DNA of 64,000 bases, from NCBI GenBank assembly GCA_964614185.1, contig CAZTKJ010000001.1, positions 62,001 through 126,000 of the forward strand, written 5' to 3'. The notes under the pieces are model-generated. The model saw only the letters and a program-made list of their open reading frames with translations. It ran no database searches and was not told the origin of the DNA. Position 1 is the stretch's first letter; every line of letters begins with the position of its first letter. The position numbers were made by a program, and so were the translations under genes. This document shows positions 25,627-34,342 of this stretch, piece after piece. This DNA comes from Suilimivivens sp964614185 (lineage in GTDB: Bacteria > Bacillota > Clostridia > Lachnospirales > Lachnospiraceae).

Positions 25627-26655
25627 TCACTGTTTCTTAAGTTTTCTGATCAATGCTCTCTGTATCTTTTTCAAATAAAACCAGCCATAGATGCCTTTGC
25701 TTTGGATTACCTGAAGGAAATGCCTGATTTTTCCGGGACGTACATTCCTGCGGGCATATTTTTTTGACTTTTTCTTATATTTCTGAAGTTCCTTCCGGCA
25801 CTCATCTGCATTAAACAGTCTGCCTTTTCTGTCCATGTAATGATAAAGGCTGTAAATATTCTGCTCTGAGGCCCAATAGCCGTCTGAAACATTGTGCCGC
25901 GCCCAGTATTTAGGCGCAATGGCAAATTTCAGCGTCTCACTGGTATGGGCCGGCAGACAGGAAAAGGAAGAATTGGACAGCAGCAGATAATGAGCATTTT
26001 TTAAAGTTACATAATCCTTTCCCATATCAAAATGGTGTGCTTCGATTCCCGGCAGCATTTTCCTTGCCGCTTCCACATCATCCGTAACGATCATAAATTC
26101 CATATCCGGACGAATTTTTTTCATTTCCCGGATACCGTGTATCCAATATTTCTTATCAATGAACAATTCGGGACTGCCGGTATACTCCCCGCCCCGCATA
26201 TTGATAATGCACAGATTTTCCCGGCTGTATTCATAGGAATCATACTCAGGTTTTACATGAAGCCATTGCTTTACCTTATCTATATACTTAATAAAGTAAG
26301 ATTCATCCTGCATATTTCCATAGATTAATGTATTGTCCTCTACATGATGAATCCCTTCATCCCTTCCGCTGACGTAACATCCATGCTCTATATCATGTCT
26401 GGAATTGCCTGTAAAAAGTCTGGTGTCATCATCATCATATCTTTTAAAATTTTTCTTTTCTTCCTGAGTAATCACATGACCAAGGTCCATATCCATAAAA
26501 TACATACCGCGGTCACTATGGATATTCACAGCAAAGACCTCCTGTCCTGCGGTGCCGAACTCGTATCCGTTTTCCTCTGCAATGGCCCTTGCCGTTACAT
26601 AACAGAACAGCTGGTTTCCCAGTCCCTGTCCCTTTATAAATTCTGTTCCTATCAT
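25627..26655 (-). CDS. Divergent GT11 family protein
   Basis: 342 residues. The N-terminus EFIKGQGLGNQLFCYVTARAI is clearly GT11, and the late SNSSFSCLPAHTSET block is recognisable. The GDP-fucose motif, normally HxRRGDY, reads INMRGGEY at 151-158. The His is replaced by Asn, the first Arg by Met and the Asp by Gly. It may use a different donor or have altered activity. A basic C-terminal tail (310-342) could bind membranes. It is longer than the other GT11 proteins here. Co-transcribed with the ABC exporter upstream and DUF5672 downstream. Confidence 0.8.
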   Translation of the reverse strand: MIGTEFIKGQGLGNQLFCYVTARAIAEENGYEFGTAGQEVFAVNIHSDRGMYFMDMDLGHVITQEEKKNFKRYDDDDTRLFTGNSRHDIEHGCYVSGRDEGIHHVEDNTLIYGNMQDESYFIKYIDKVKQWLHVKPEYDSYEYSRENLCIINMRGGEYTGSPELFIDKKYWIHGIREMKKIRPDMEFMIVTDDVEAARKMLPGIEAHHFDMGKDYVTLKNAHYLLLSNSSFSCLPAHTSETLKFAIAPKYWARHNVSDGYWASEQNIYSLYHYMDRKGRLFNADECRKELQKYKKKSKKYARRNVRPGKIRHFLQVIQSKGIYGWFYLKKIQRALIRKLKKQ

Positions 26656-26672
26656 ATGAATGCCTGTACCTC

Positions 26673-28436
26673 TTATAAACTGGTTTCCACTAATTTTTCA
26701 TTTTCCACTTTGTAGATCAGATCACATTTTTCAATGGTATTTAAGCGGTGTGCAATAATGACCATGGTTTTTCTGCCATGGAAGCTGTTGACCGCTTCCA
26801 TCACAGCTGCTTCCGTATCATTATCAAGGGCAGAGGTTGCCTCATCAAATACCAGTATCTCCGGATCATTATAAAGCGCTCTGGCAATTCCTATACGCTG
26901 TCTTTGCCCGCCGGAAAGCCGCACGCCCCTGTCACCGATGGTAGTGTCTAACCCCTCCGGCAATTCTTCCACAAAAGTTTTTAGCTGGGCTTCTTCCAGT
27001 ACCTCCCAAACCCTCTCATCGTCAATCCTGTCTGCATCAATACCAAATGCAATATTGTCACGAATAGATTCGTCTACCAGATAAATAGTCTGGGGAATGT
27101 AACCGATCTGAGCCAGCCAGGACTCATAATTCTTAAAAATATCAACACCGTCACAGGTGATTTCCCCCTCCTGTGCATGTAAAAGTCCCAAAAGCACATC
27201 TACAATTGTAGATTTACCGGCGCCGGAAGCCCCGATAATTCCTACGGATTTACCTTTAGGCACGATCATATGAGCATCCTTAAAAATATTTTTATCAGAA
27301 TCAGGATAGTGGAAGCTGATATGGTTTAATTCGATCTTATCTTCCAGTTTCAGCTTCTCTATCTGGGAATTCGCCTTTCGCTCTGCCAGCATGGCATCTG
27401 TTTTCATACCTTCCTGCAGATTTTCATAGACAAAATCAAGGCTGGGCTGTGTATAGGCAATCTCCGTAATGTACGTATTAATTCTGTTTACACTGGGAAG
27501 CACCCTGACAGCTGCCACGGCAAATGCGGATATGGTAGTTGCGATCACTGTTATATCCCCGCCGCCATTGATATAAACAGCAATAAATGCCAGCATACTG
27601 ACAATAAATACCGTTTCGATCAGAAGCCTTGGCGTATTGTTCAGTACTGCATAGTTTCTTGCCACGTCTGCCCCTGTTTTTCCTGTTTCATAATAATTCC
27701 TCACAAAAAATTCTTCCCGGTTTAAGACTTTTACATCCTTTAATCCATAAGTTGCCTGAATGCGCCATTTGGCAATTCTGGACTGAATAGCCTGGTTTTT
27801 TGCCCCAATTTTATTGAGTTTCGGCTTAAACACTTTGACTATGAACAATGTCAGGATTCCAAATACCACAATAATGAACAGCGTCATAACTACATCATTA
27901 AAAAGCAGCACCATAAAGATCAAAAGGGAAACCACAGCTTCACTGACAAGCTGCAGCATAGCCAGAATAAGGGAAAATGTCTGAGGAATATCACTGTCCG
28001 TAATACGAAAGACCGTAGGGATATCTGCTCCCAGATATTTTTCATAAGGACGGTTTAAAAACTCTGCCATTACACGGCTGATCATTTTATTTCTGTTTTG
28101 AGTGATGAATGAATTCTGTTTATATGTTAAGAACAGAATATAAACATTTTTAATGATGTAAATTGCCATCATGCCAAGCAGAAGCACCATGATGATCTGT
28201 TTGATGGTTACAATATGAAAAAACATGCAAAGTTTGTAAAGGAAATCGTTGCTATTGATGTATTCCTGCACATCCTCCGGCGAAAGAAGTGCCTTTACCA
28301 CCGGGATCATAGCGCCTACTCCCAATGTTTCCAGAATACCGCCCACAAAAATCATAACGCCTAATAAAACCAGCTGCATTTTCTGCTTTCTGTCAAAAAT
28401 ATATCTGATTTTATCGAATAAAGTTACTTTTTTCAT
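26673..28436 (-). CDS. PglK/MsbA-like ABC exporter (second copy)
   Basis: 587-residue half-transporter. About six helices lie in residues 20-310. The ATPase has Walker A GASGAGKS at 402-409, signature LSGGQ at 507-511 and Walker B EILVFDE at 526-532. It is clearly paralogous to the 2316-4052 protein, sharing the KVLNREE coupling segment and PSV-RIN stretch, yet the DNA is more GC-rich, so the copies are not a recent duplication. The probable role is ATP-driven flipping of a lipid-linked glycan or glycolipid. It overlaps the upstream membrane-protein gene by 26 bp. Confidence 0.9.
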   Translation of the reverse strand: MKKVTLFDKIRYIFDRKQKMQLVLLGVMIFVGGILETLGVGAMIPVVKALLSPEDVQEYINSNDFLYKLCMFFHIVTIKQIIMVLLLGMMAIYIIKNVYILFLTYKQNSFITQNRNKMISRVMAEFLNRPYEKYLGADIPTVFRITDSDIPQTFSLILAMLQLVSEAVVSLLIFMVLLFNDVVMTLFIIVVFGILTLFIVKVFKPKLNKIGAKNQAIQSRIAKWRIQATYGLKDVKVLNREEFFVRNYYETGKTGADVARNYAVLNNTPRLLIETVFIVSMLAFIAVYINGGGDITVIATTISAFAVAAVRVLPSVNRINTYITEIAYTQPSLDFVYENLQEGMKTDAMLAERKANSQIEKLKLEDKIELNHISFHYPDSDKNIFKDAHMIVPKGKSVGIIGASGAGKSTIVDVLLGLLHAQEGEITCDGVDIFKNYESWLAQIGYIPQTIYLVDESIRDNIAFGIDADRIDDERVWEVLEEAQLKTFVEELPEGLDTTIGDRGVRLSGGQRQRIGIARALYNDPEILVFDEATSALDNDTEAAVMEAVNSFHGRKTMVIIAHRLNTIEKCDLIYKVENEKLVETSL

Positions 28437-29712
28437 AAAACATATCGTCCCTTTTCTTTTCTGTAAGCTGCAATATCATACAAATTCCCGCAAATGCACT
28501 GATAGAAATCAACCTGTGGGTAAACCAATAGTGAACATAAGAATATCCATTTCCAAGTATGATCCATATAGCAGGAGGAAACAGCGTCATTAAAAAATAC
28601 GGCAGCATCTGCACTATATTATCTCTTGAAATGTTCTTATATCCTCGTATCAGGTAAAAAGCAATCAACAATAGCAGCGAAACCAGCAGTAACAAATAGG
28701 GCCATTTGAAATAAACATTCATATTTTTTAACAGCCTGTCCCAGGTGGACGGATTTTCCATTTCCCATGTGGCATGGTCTGAGGTATAGCGTTTGGCCTG
28801 TTCTATGGCTTCTGCAAAATAATTGAATCCTGTGATCATCCATGAAAGAATCCATTTCCCAACCCACATTGTTCCATATCCCAACAGCCACATAATACCG
28901 TAAGCAAATTCTTTCTTTACCTTTTCCATGGCAGTTTCTTCACTAAGGAGCAGATAAACGGTCATAGGAATTCCAAACCCGATCATAGGAAAAGAAAGCT
29001 CGTTAAAATAAACAAAGAAAATACCGTTTATCAGGAAAAAGAAACAATACCTCCATCCCTCACACAGCTTTTCATGGTGAAACAGCATATATGCCGTAAA
29101 TGCAAGCATCAGAATATACTCAACAGAAAAACAAAAACATATGATCATGGAAACCGGATTCAATAGAATCACTGATAAAAACAGTCCTATCAGCGGTTTT
29201 ACCATTTCCCTTTTTACCATTCCCACAATCACCAGAAATAAAAGGCCCATCTGTAGTATCATAGAGATCATTCTGATATCCGCCAGATCAAACAAAAGCA
29301 GCATAGGTTTCAAAAAAATAAGACTGCCATGCCAGTATCTTCCGTAAAAAACTTCGTGCGTCTCTCCTTCTTTCCCGGCTGCCAGAAGAACTACAGATTG
29401 TTCGTTATTATCCTCTCCGTATAAAATCCGGGGAGCATTCATGGCATCCTGCAGTAAGTGGCCGGATCCCGGATAGATGGCATTTAAAATTAGAGAAGCA
29501 TCCGTATAAGTGTCTGCCTGAGCATTTTTATATCCCTTAGCCCATTGAAAATAGCCGCCTTCTGATGAAACCTGTTCTGCTGATTCTGCCACATTCTGCC
29601 TCATTTGCTCAGTAGGAAGGCAGTAGGCAAGCAAAAGCAGTACAAAGCCTGTCAATATGGAAACCAACAGGCATATACATACCCAAACCGCAAACTTGTA
29701 CTTTTCTCTCAT
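28411..29712 (-). CDS. Uncharacterised polytopic membrane protein, GT-C-like topology
   Basis: 433 residues. A first helix (10-31) is followed by a long extracytoplasmic loop of about 110 residues (with YTDASLILNAIYPGSGH and FYGRYWHGSLIF), then about nine helices. A large polar loop follows helix 1, as in GT-C enzymes using polyprenyl-phosphate sugars, but I see no diagnostic catalytic motif. It might decorate or transport glycan. A promoter lies just upstream and AAAGGAA precedes the ATG. The 3' end overlaps the ABC exporter start. Confidence 0.7.
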   Translation of the reverse strand: MREKYKFAVWVCICLLVSILTGFVLLLLAYCLPTEQMRQNVAESAEQVSSEGGYFQWAKGYKNAQADTYTDASLILNAIYPGSGHLLQDAMNAPRILYGEDNNEQSVVLLAAGKEGETHEVFYGRYWHGSLIFLKPMLLLFDLADIRMISMILQMGLLFLVIVGMVKREMVKPLIGLFLSVILLNPVSMIICFCFSVEYILMLAFTAYMLFHHEKLCEGWRYCFFFLINGIFFVYFNELSFPMIGFGIPMTVYLLLSEETAMEKVKKEFAYGIMWLLGYGTMWVGKWILSWMITGFNYFAEAIEQAKRYTSDHATWEMENPSTWDRLLKNMNVYFKWPYLLLLVSLLLLIAFYLIRGYKNISRDNIVQMLPYFLMTLFPPAIWIILGNGYSYVHYWFTHRLISISAFAGICMILQLTEKKRDDMFYEKSNFIR

Positions 29713-29745
29713 ATATTCTTGTTTCCTTTAAACATAATTATAAAA

Positions 29746-29775
29746 ATTATACCATATATTACCTGATATAAGCAA
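29746..29775 (-). promoter_or_regulatory. Internal sigma-A promoter before the 28411-29712 gene
   Basis: On the minus strand a -35 TTGCTT (29775-29770) is separated by 18 bases from TATAAT (29751-29746), preceded by TG one base upstream (extended -10). It lies in the only gap over 70 bp in this train and points to the start at 29712, about 30 bases beyond. It would let the ABC exporter and downstream genes be expressed apart from the upstream GT11/GT2 genes. Confidence 0.6.
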
Positions 29776-29784
29776 ACTTTATAC

Positions 29785-30792
29785 TTACTGACGTAAGGGA
29801 ATGATCATCCTCTCATATAACCTTACTGTATAATAATACATTCCGGGATTCAAAAGAAATAATTTCATTCTGGCTCTGTCTCCTACTGCCACATAATCAT
29901 CTCTGTAAATATCCCGGATACTACTTTTTTCACTTCGCAGCATCTTAGAAAGTTTATCTCCCGATGATTTCATTTTCTTGTTCCGAAAATCCATATAATA
30001 AAACAACATTCTCCTGTAGAATTGATAAGATGCTTTTCTGGACAATTCCGTAAATCCCTTATGGAAAAGAAAATCAATCTGTTCCTTCCAAAAGGGAATT
30101 TCATCCTGAAAGCGCCTTTCTGAAAGACCACTGCTCATAATGCTGCCTTCTCTGCTGATTCTGTAATTATAATAAGGCGTATCCAGAAAAACACATTGAG
30201 ACGCAGCCACAAACGCCATAGTGGTATACATAATGTCTTCTGATTTACGCCCTTCCCTGAAAAGAATATTCTGAACAACTTCTTTCTTAAAAAGCTTGCT
30301 CCATACAGAATTATAAATATGATATTGCTGATGACCGCTGATATAAATTTCTAAAGCCTCTTCTCTGCTAAGTTCCAGTATATTACCTGTAGGATGAATC
30401 TCATCCGCTCCTTCTCCGATCTGACGGTAGGTACAAATGGCAATTTCCGCATCTTTTTCAAGGCATGCCTTCAGCATAGCCCCATACATATCAGGTTCAA
30501 TCCAATCATCTCCGTCCACATAACCGATATAATCTCCTCCTGCCAGAGCAAGTCCTGCATTTCTGGCTGCCGACAGACCTTTATTTTTCTGATGGATTAC
30601 TAAAATATTGCCATACTTTTCCCCATAAGAATCACAAATTTCCGGAGTTGTGTCTGTGGAACCATCATCTACCACAATTATTTGAAGTTCCTTATAGGTC
30701 TGCGCCACCAGACTGTCAAGACAATAAGGCAGATATTCCTCAATATTATAAGCTGCTACAATTACAGATATCAGATAGTTACTCTTTGTCAT
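29785..30792 (-). CDS. GT2-family glycosyltransferase
   Basis: 335 residues. The GT-A start is ISVIVAAYNIEEYLPYC, then IVVDDGSTDTT and the acidic YVDGDDW near residue 95, with KSEDIMYTT as acceptor-side motif. The C-terminus is basic and aromatic and may bind the membrane. It overlaps the upstream GT11 by 14 bp and is followed by an internal promoter. Donor is unknown. Third GT2 of this subgroup in the left train. Confidence 0.9.
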   Translation of the reverse strand: MTKSNYLISVIVAAYNIEEYLPYCLDSLVAQTYKELQIIVVDDGSTDTTPEICDSYGEKYGNILVIHQKNKGLSAARNAGLALAGGDYIGYVDGDDWIEPDMYGAMLKACLEKDAEIAICTYRQIGEGADEIHPTGNILELSREEALEIYISGHQQYHIYNSVWSKLFKKEVVQNILFREGRKSEDIMYTTMAFVAASQCVFLDTPYYNYRISREGSIMSSGLSERRFQDEIPFWKEQIDFLFHKGFTELSRKASYQFYRRMLFYYMDFRNKKMKSSGDKLSKMLRSEKSSIRDIYRDDYVAVGDRARMKLFLLNPGMYYYTVRLYERMIIPLRQ

Positions 30793-31696
30793 TTTGGATC
30801 ACTTCTCCTTTTGAAGAGATACGGATCATCTCCGATGTATAAATATCCCTGCAGTCCTGATTATTAAACCATCTTGCAGGCGCAATTACCATCTTATCTT
30901 TTGAAGGATTTAAATACGCTCCCCACCAGCTGAAGCTGGAGTTGGCAATAATATGATGATCGCATCTGCTCATCAGATACATATCCAGATATCCTGTCTC
31001 CTCCGTGCTCCCTGAAATAAGTACAAAGTCTTCTTCCTGAAAATGATCTTTTATCCATTCTTTCGTCCATGCTTCATCATTACTGAATACGAAAAACACT
31101 GCCTGGGGATATGTTTCCTTTATCAGCCTGACAGCGCTACTATAATATTCATCCGTGCAGTTTCCTCCATAAATTTCACTGCCGGTAAGATAATCTCCCC
31201 GCCTGATATGAATACTTACGGCAAGACTTTCCTCTATCTGCTGTTTGTAAGACCATACTTGGGTTTTCCTGTCTTCCGGTATTTTTTCAAAAATAACCGG
31301 CCGAAATACAAAGGCTTCTCTTACTTCTCTTTCTATCTTCTTAAAATAGTCTTCACATTGAAAATAGCCTGTCAGATAGGATGGTTCCCTCTCCAGTACT
31401 TTCTCATCATAATTACAGTCCTTCTCATGATACTCCAAGGATTTCCTGCCAAACAGTTTTCTCCTGATCCTGTCCTTTAACGTTACAGATCCATCTGTAA
31501 TCTCATTCACTTCTTCCCGGGAAGCCTTGGGATAACTGATGCCAAAGCACCAAAGCATAATGGGTCTGGCATTATCCAGTGCATACTCGCTAAAGTCATC
31601 AAATTTCACTTCTCTTCCCATAGAAAGAAGTTTCAGATACAGGGCATACTGGAACATCTGATTTCCCATGCCCCCTGTCATTCTAATTATATTCAT
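30779..31696 (-). CDS. GT11 alpha-1,2-fucosyltransferase-like protein
   Basis: 305 residues. N-terminal MNIIRMTGGMGNQMFQYALY, the GDP-fucose motif HIRRGDY at 163-169, and the C-terminal NSSFSWWGAYLN block are all intact, so this copy should be catalytically competent with GDP-fucose. It is a close paralogue of the next gene upstream (31732-32688), sharing VKFDD, ARPIML, ITDGS and YLDM-LMS strings. No GDP-fucose synthesis genes are in the window. Together with other GT11 proteins it implies a fucosylated glycan, possibly resembling host H-type antigens (inference). Confidence 0.92.
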   Translation of the reverse strand: MNIIRMTGGMGNQMFQYALYLKLLSMGREVKFDDFSEYALDNARPIMLWCFGISYPKASREEVNEITDGSVTLKDRIRRKLFGRKSLEYHEKDCNYDEKVLEREPSYLTGYFQCEDYFKKIEREVREAFVFRPVIFEKIPEDRKTQVWSYKQQIEESLAVSIHIRRGDYLTGSEIYGGNCTDEYYSSAVRLIKETYPQAVFFVFSNDEAWTKEWIKDHFQEEDFVLISGSTEETGYLDMYLMSRCDHHIIANSSFSWWGAYLNPSKDKMVIAPARWFNNQDCRDIYTSEMIRISSKGEVIQNDKE

Positions 31697-31731
31697 GCCC
31701 TTCCATCTACCTCATGTTTCGTCGTATATGT

Positions 31732-32688
31732 TCATTCCAAAGTACGGTTTACATTGCCTTCGGAATCAATGAGCGTCATACCCGGTACATAAATATCATT
31801 GCTTTCCGTATCATTTTTCCATCTGTCAGGCGCTATTACGATCTTATCAGGATTATTATTGAGCCATGATGACCACCAGCTGAAACTGGAATTACTGATA
31901 ATATTATGCTTACATTTACTCATAAGCAGCATGTCCAAATAGCCGGTATACTCTGTATTTGCCTCCACCATAACAAAGTTCTGCCTGAGCCTTTCAATGT
32001 CGACCTTGCTCATTTTCTCCTGGATCTGACTGTTTACCAGATCATCCACCCAGTTCTTTACCCACTTAGGTTCATTGCTGAATATATAAAACTTTGCATC
32101 CGGCACTTTATCAAGCATAAAGCGCACTGCTCCTTCATAATATTTTCCCGTACAAATTCCTTCAAAAAGCTCGCTGTCTGTACGGGAATCGCTGCGGTAC
32201 ATATGAAGTCCCACTGCCTCGCAGCTTTCAATCCCTTCAAGACACTGCTTCGTTACCTGATATAATTTTTCCGGCAAATGCATATTCTCAAGATCCGAAA
32301 ATTGGTAAAGAGCCTTGATTTCGTCTTTAATATCTTCAAAATATTTTTCACTTTGAAAGCTTCCCTTTAAATACATGGAATCGAATTCAAGCACCTTTGG
32401 GTCAAAAAAACCCTGTTCTTCATACTCAATTGCCGCTCTTCCGAAGATTTTACGTTTTAACCTTTTTCTAAGTTCCATGGAACCGTCCGTAAAGGCCGTA
32501 ATCTCATCCCATGTGGCTCTGGGATAAGTAATGCTGAACACGGACAGCATGATAGGACGGGCTTTTTCCTTTCGATATTCATTGATATCATCAAATTTTA
32601 CTTCTTTTCCCTGAGAAGTAAGCTTTTTGTACAATGCATATTGAAACATCTGGTTGCCCAGACCGCCGGACATCCTGATTATATTCAT
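31732..32688 (-). CDS. GT11-family protein with degenerate donor-binding motif
   Basis: 318 residues from ATG at 32688, preceded by GAGGTG 6 bases upstream; a GTG three codons earlier is unlikely because it forms part of that site. The start IIRMSGGLGNQMFQYALY and C-terminal NSSFSWWSSWLN are typical GT11. The donor motif HxRRGDY reads HMYRSDS at residues 162-168 (32185-32205): first Arg to Tyr, Gly to Ser, Tyr to Ser. There is also an insertion (VNSQIQEKMSKVDIERLR) relative to its neighbour. It is the first gene of the left train, directly behind a promoter. It may have a new donor or acceptor, or be a decaying copy. Confidence 0.85.
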   Translation of the reverse strand: MNIIRMSGGLGNQMFQYALYKKLTSQGKEVKFDDINEYRKEKARPIMLSVFSITYPRATWDEITAFTDGSMELRKRLKRKIFGRAAIEYEEQGFFDPKVLEFDSMYLKGSFQSEKYFEDIKDEIKALYQFSDLENMHLPEKLYQVTKQCLEGIESCEAVGLHMYRSDSRTDSELFEGICTGKYYEGAVRFMLDKVPDAKFYIFSNEPKWVKNWVDDLVNSQIQEKMSKVDIERLRQNFVMVEANTEYTGYLDMLLMSKCKHNIISNSSFSWWSSWLNNNPDKIVIAPDRWKNDTESNDIYVPGMTLIDSEGNVNRTLE

Positions 32689-32723
32689 AGTCTGCACCTC
32701 TTATCTAGTATACTTAACTAATA

Positions 32724-32752
32724 ATTTTATCATATTTTCCTTACCCTCACAA
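32724..32752 (-). promoter_or_regulatory. Promoter of the left gene train
   Basis: On the minus strand, -35 TTGTGA (32752-32747), 17-base spacer, then TAAAAT (32729-32724), with TG one base upstream of it (extended -10). Transcription would start near 32717, giving a leader of about 30 bases before the ATG at 32688. It is back to back with the plus-strand promoter at 32777-32805; the two -35 boxes are only 24 bases apart. Confidence 0.65.
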
Positions 32753-32776
32753 GTAACAGTTCCCTTTAAAAATATA

Positions 32777-32805
32777 TTGCCAAACGTTAGGCAGTGACTT
32801 ATAAT
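32777..32805 (+). promoter_or_regulatory. Promoter of the plus-strand MBOAT/SGNH module
   Basis: TTGCCA (32777-32782), 17-base spacer, TATAAT (32800-32805): almost consensus for the housekeeping sigma factor. Predicted start near 32812, leaving about 45 bases of leader to the ATG at 32857. This excludes the upstream GTG at 32794 as the translation start, since it lies inside the promoter. Confidence 0.8.
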
Positions 32806-32856
32806 AACATTGATTTTCATAAAAAGCAGTTTCCCAAAATCCAAGAGGAAAAATTC

Positions 32857-34320
32857 ATGTTATTTAATTCCTATATTTTTATATTTCTGTTTTTTCCACT
32901 GACATTAATCGGATATTATGGGTTGAATCATGCCAAAATGTACAAGGCAGCCCTTGCCTTTCTGGCTGCTATGTCCATGTGGTTTTACGGCTATAACAGT
33001 ATTTACTATCTGGCTATTCTGATTGTCAGCATTCTGGCAAACTATTTCCTCTCATCATGTATGACACATACCTCCAAAAAGAGGCTTAAACAGACTTTTT
33101 TAGGTGTCGGCATCTTTCTGAACATTAGTATTTTATTTTACTTTAAATATTATGATTTTTTTATATCAAATCTGAACTCTGTATTTAAATCCAACCTTCC
33201 TTTACTAAGGTTGATTCTGCCTCTGGGCATCAGCTTTTATACATTTCAGCAGTTATCCTATGTCATTGATTCCTATAAAGGAGAATGTGAAAACTATAGT
33301 TTTCTGGAATATGCAGCGTATGTCTCCTTCTTTCCACAGCTGGTGGCAGGTCCTATTGTCTATCACAGCGAACTGATTCCCCAGTTCAGGGATCATGCCA
33401 CCCGGAAACTGAATTTTGAGAATCTGAGCAGAGGATTTTATGCTTTTTCACTGGGTCTTGCTAAAAAGGTTCTGATTGCAGATACCTTTTCCCAAGTGGT
33501 GACCATTGGTTATGATCATATAGCAGAACTCAATACGCCCAGCGTCATTCTCGTAATGGTTTGTTATTCTCTTCAGATTTATTTTGATTTCAGCGGTTAC
33601 TGCGATATGGCATATGGCATGAGTTACATGTTGGACATCAAGCTTCCCTTTAACTTTAATTCTCCCTATAAGGCTCGGTCTATTTCTGATTTCTGGGACA
33701 GATGGCACATGACCCTGACGAGATTTTTTACCCGATATGTCTACATCCCTTTAGGCGGGAACAGATGCTCAAAGACAAGAAATTACTTCAATAGATTGAT
33801 TGTTTTTCTTATAAGCGGTCTGTGGCATGGCGCCAACTGGACTTTCATTATCTGGGGTCTATTGCATGGTATCCTCACTGTATTGGAGCGGATTTTCCAT
33901 ACAGAGTCCAAAAGAGCACCGCAGTTTTTAAGGATAGGCGTGACTTTTGTGCTGGTCACTTTTGCCTGGAGCCTCTTTCGGGCGGATTCCTTAAGCGATG
34001 CGGGGATGCTGTGGTCACAATTATTCCGCGGCGGATTCGGTCCCATATATCAACCGATCACAGATAAATTTGCCGATCTGGTAGAAATGAGTTTCCTGTA
34101 CAAAGCAGGGTTTGGCACCATCATGACGCGTTATCCCTGGATGCCGGTTACCGCTTTTACGCTGGCTCTTCTGACTGCCTCCTTCACAATGAAAAACACT
34201 CAGGAGAAGGTGGCTCAGATGAAACTTACCAACTGCAAAATCCTGGTGGTGGTCATATTAATGCTGTGGAGCATCGTATCCTTATCAGAAATAAGCGAGT
34301 TTTTATACTTTAACTTTTAA
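32857..34320 (+). CDS. MBOAT-family O-acyltransferase (AlgI/DltB-like)
   Basis: 487-residue polytopic protein beginning MLFNSYIFIFLFFPLTLIGYY. Family signatures: LPLGISFYTFQQLSYVID near 120, PQLVAGPIV near 160, FWDRWHMTLTRF near 290, and GLWHGANWTFIIWGLLHG near 325, containing the invariant catalytic His. Such proteins pass acyl groups across the membrane for O-acetylation of polysaccharide or D-alanylation. AGAGGAA lies 7-8 bases before this ATG, and the promoter rules out an earlier GTG. Paired with the next gene, as AlgI is with AlgJ/AlgX and DltB with DltD. Confidence 0.92.
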   Translation: MLFNSYIFIFLFFPLTLIGYYGLNHAKMYKAALAFLAAMSMWFYGYNSIYYLAILIVSILANYFLSSCMTHTSKKRLKQTFLGVGIFLNISILFYFKYYDFFISNLNSVFKSNLPLLRLILPLGISFYTFQQLSYVIDSYKGECENYSFLEYAAYVSFFPQLVAGPIVYHSELIPQFRDHATRKLNFENLSRGFYAFSLGLAKKVLIADTFSQVVTIGYDHIAELNTPSVILVMVCYSLQIYFDFSGYCDMAYGMSYMLDIKLPFNFNSPYKARSISDFWDRWHMTLTRFFTRYVYIPLGGNRCSKTRNYFNRLIVFLISGLWHGANWTFIIWGLLHGILTVLERIFHTESKRAPQFLRIGVTFVLVTFAWSLFRADSLSDAGMLWSQLFRGGFGPIYQPITDKFADLVEMSFLYKAGFGTIMTRYPWMPVTAFTLALLTASFTMKNTQEKVAQMKLTNCKILVVVILMLWSIVSLSEISEFLYFNF

Positions 34321-34342
34321 TGCATCAGAAATGGAGGAAAGC

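Noticed and set aside
25216..25767. 183-codon plus-strand open frame
   Set aside because: Antisense to the DUF5672 gene and the GT11 3' end; composition is that of a shadow frame.
32794..32856. GTG start and 21-codon extension for the MBOAT gene
   Set aside because: The GTG lies upstream of the -10 box and would not be in the transcript; the ATG at 32857 has an AGAGGAA site.
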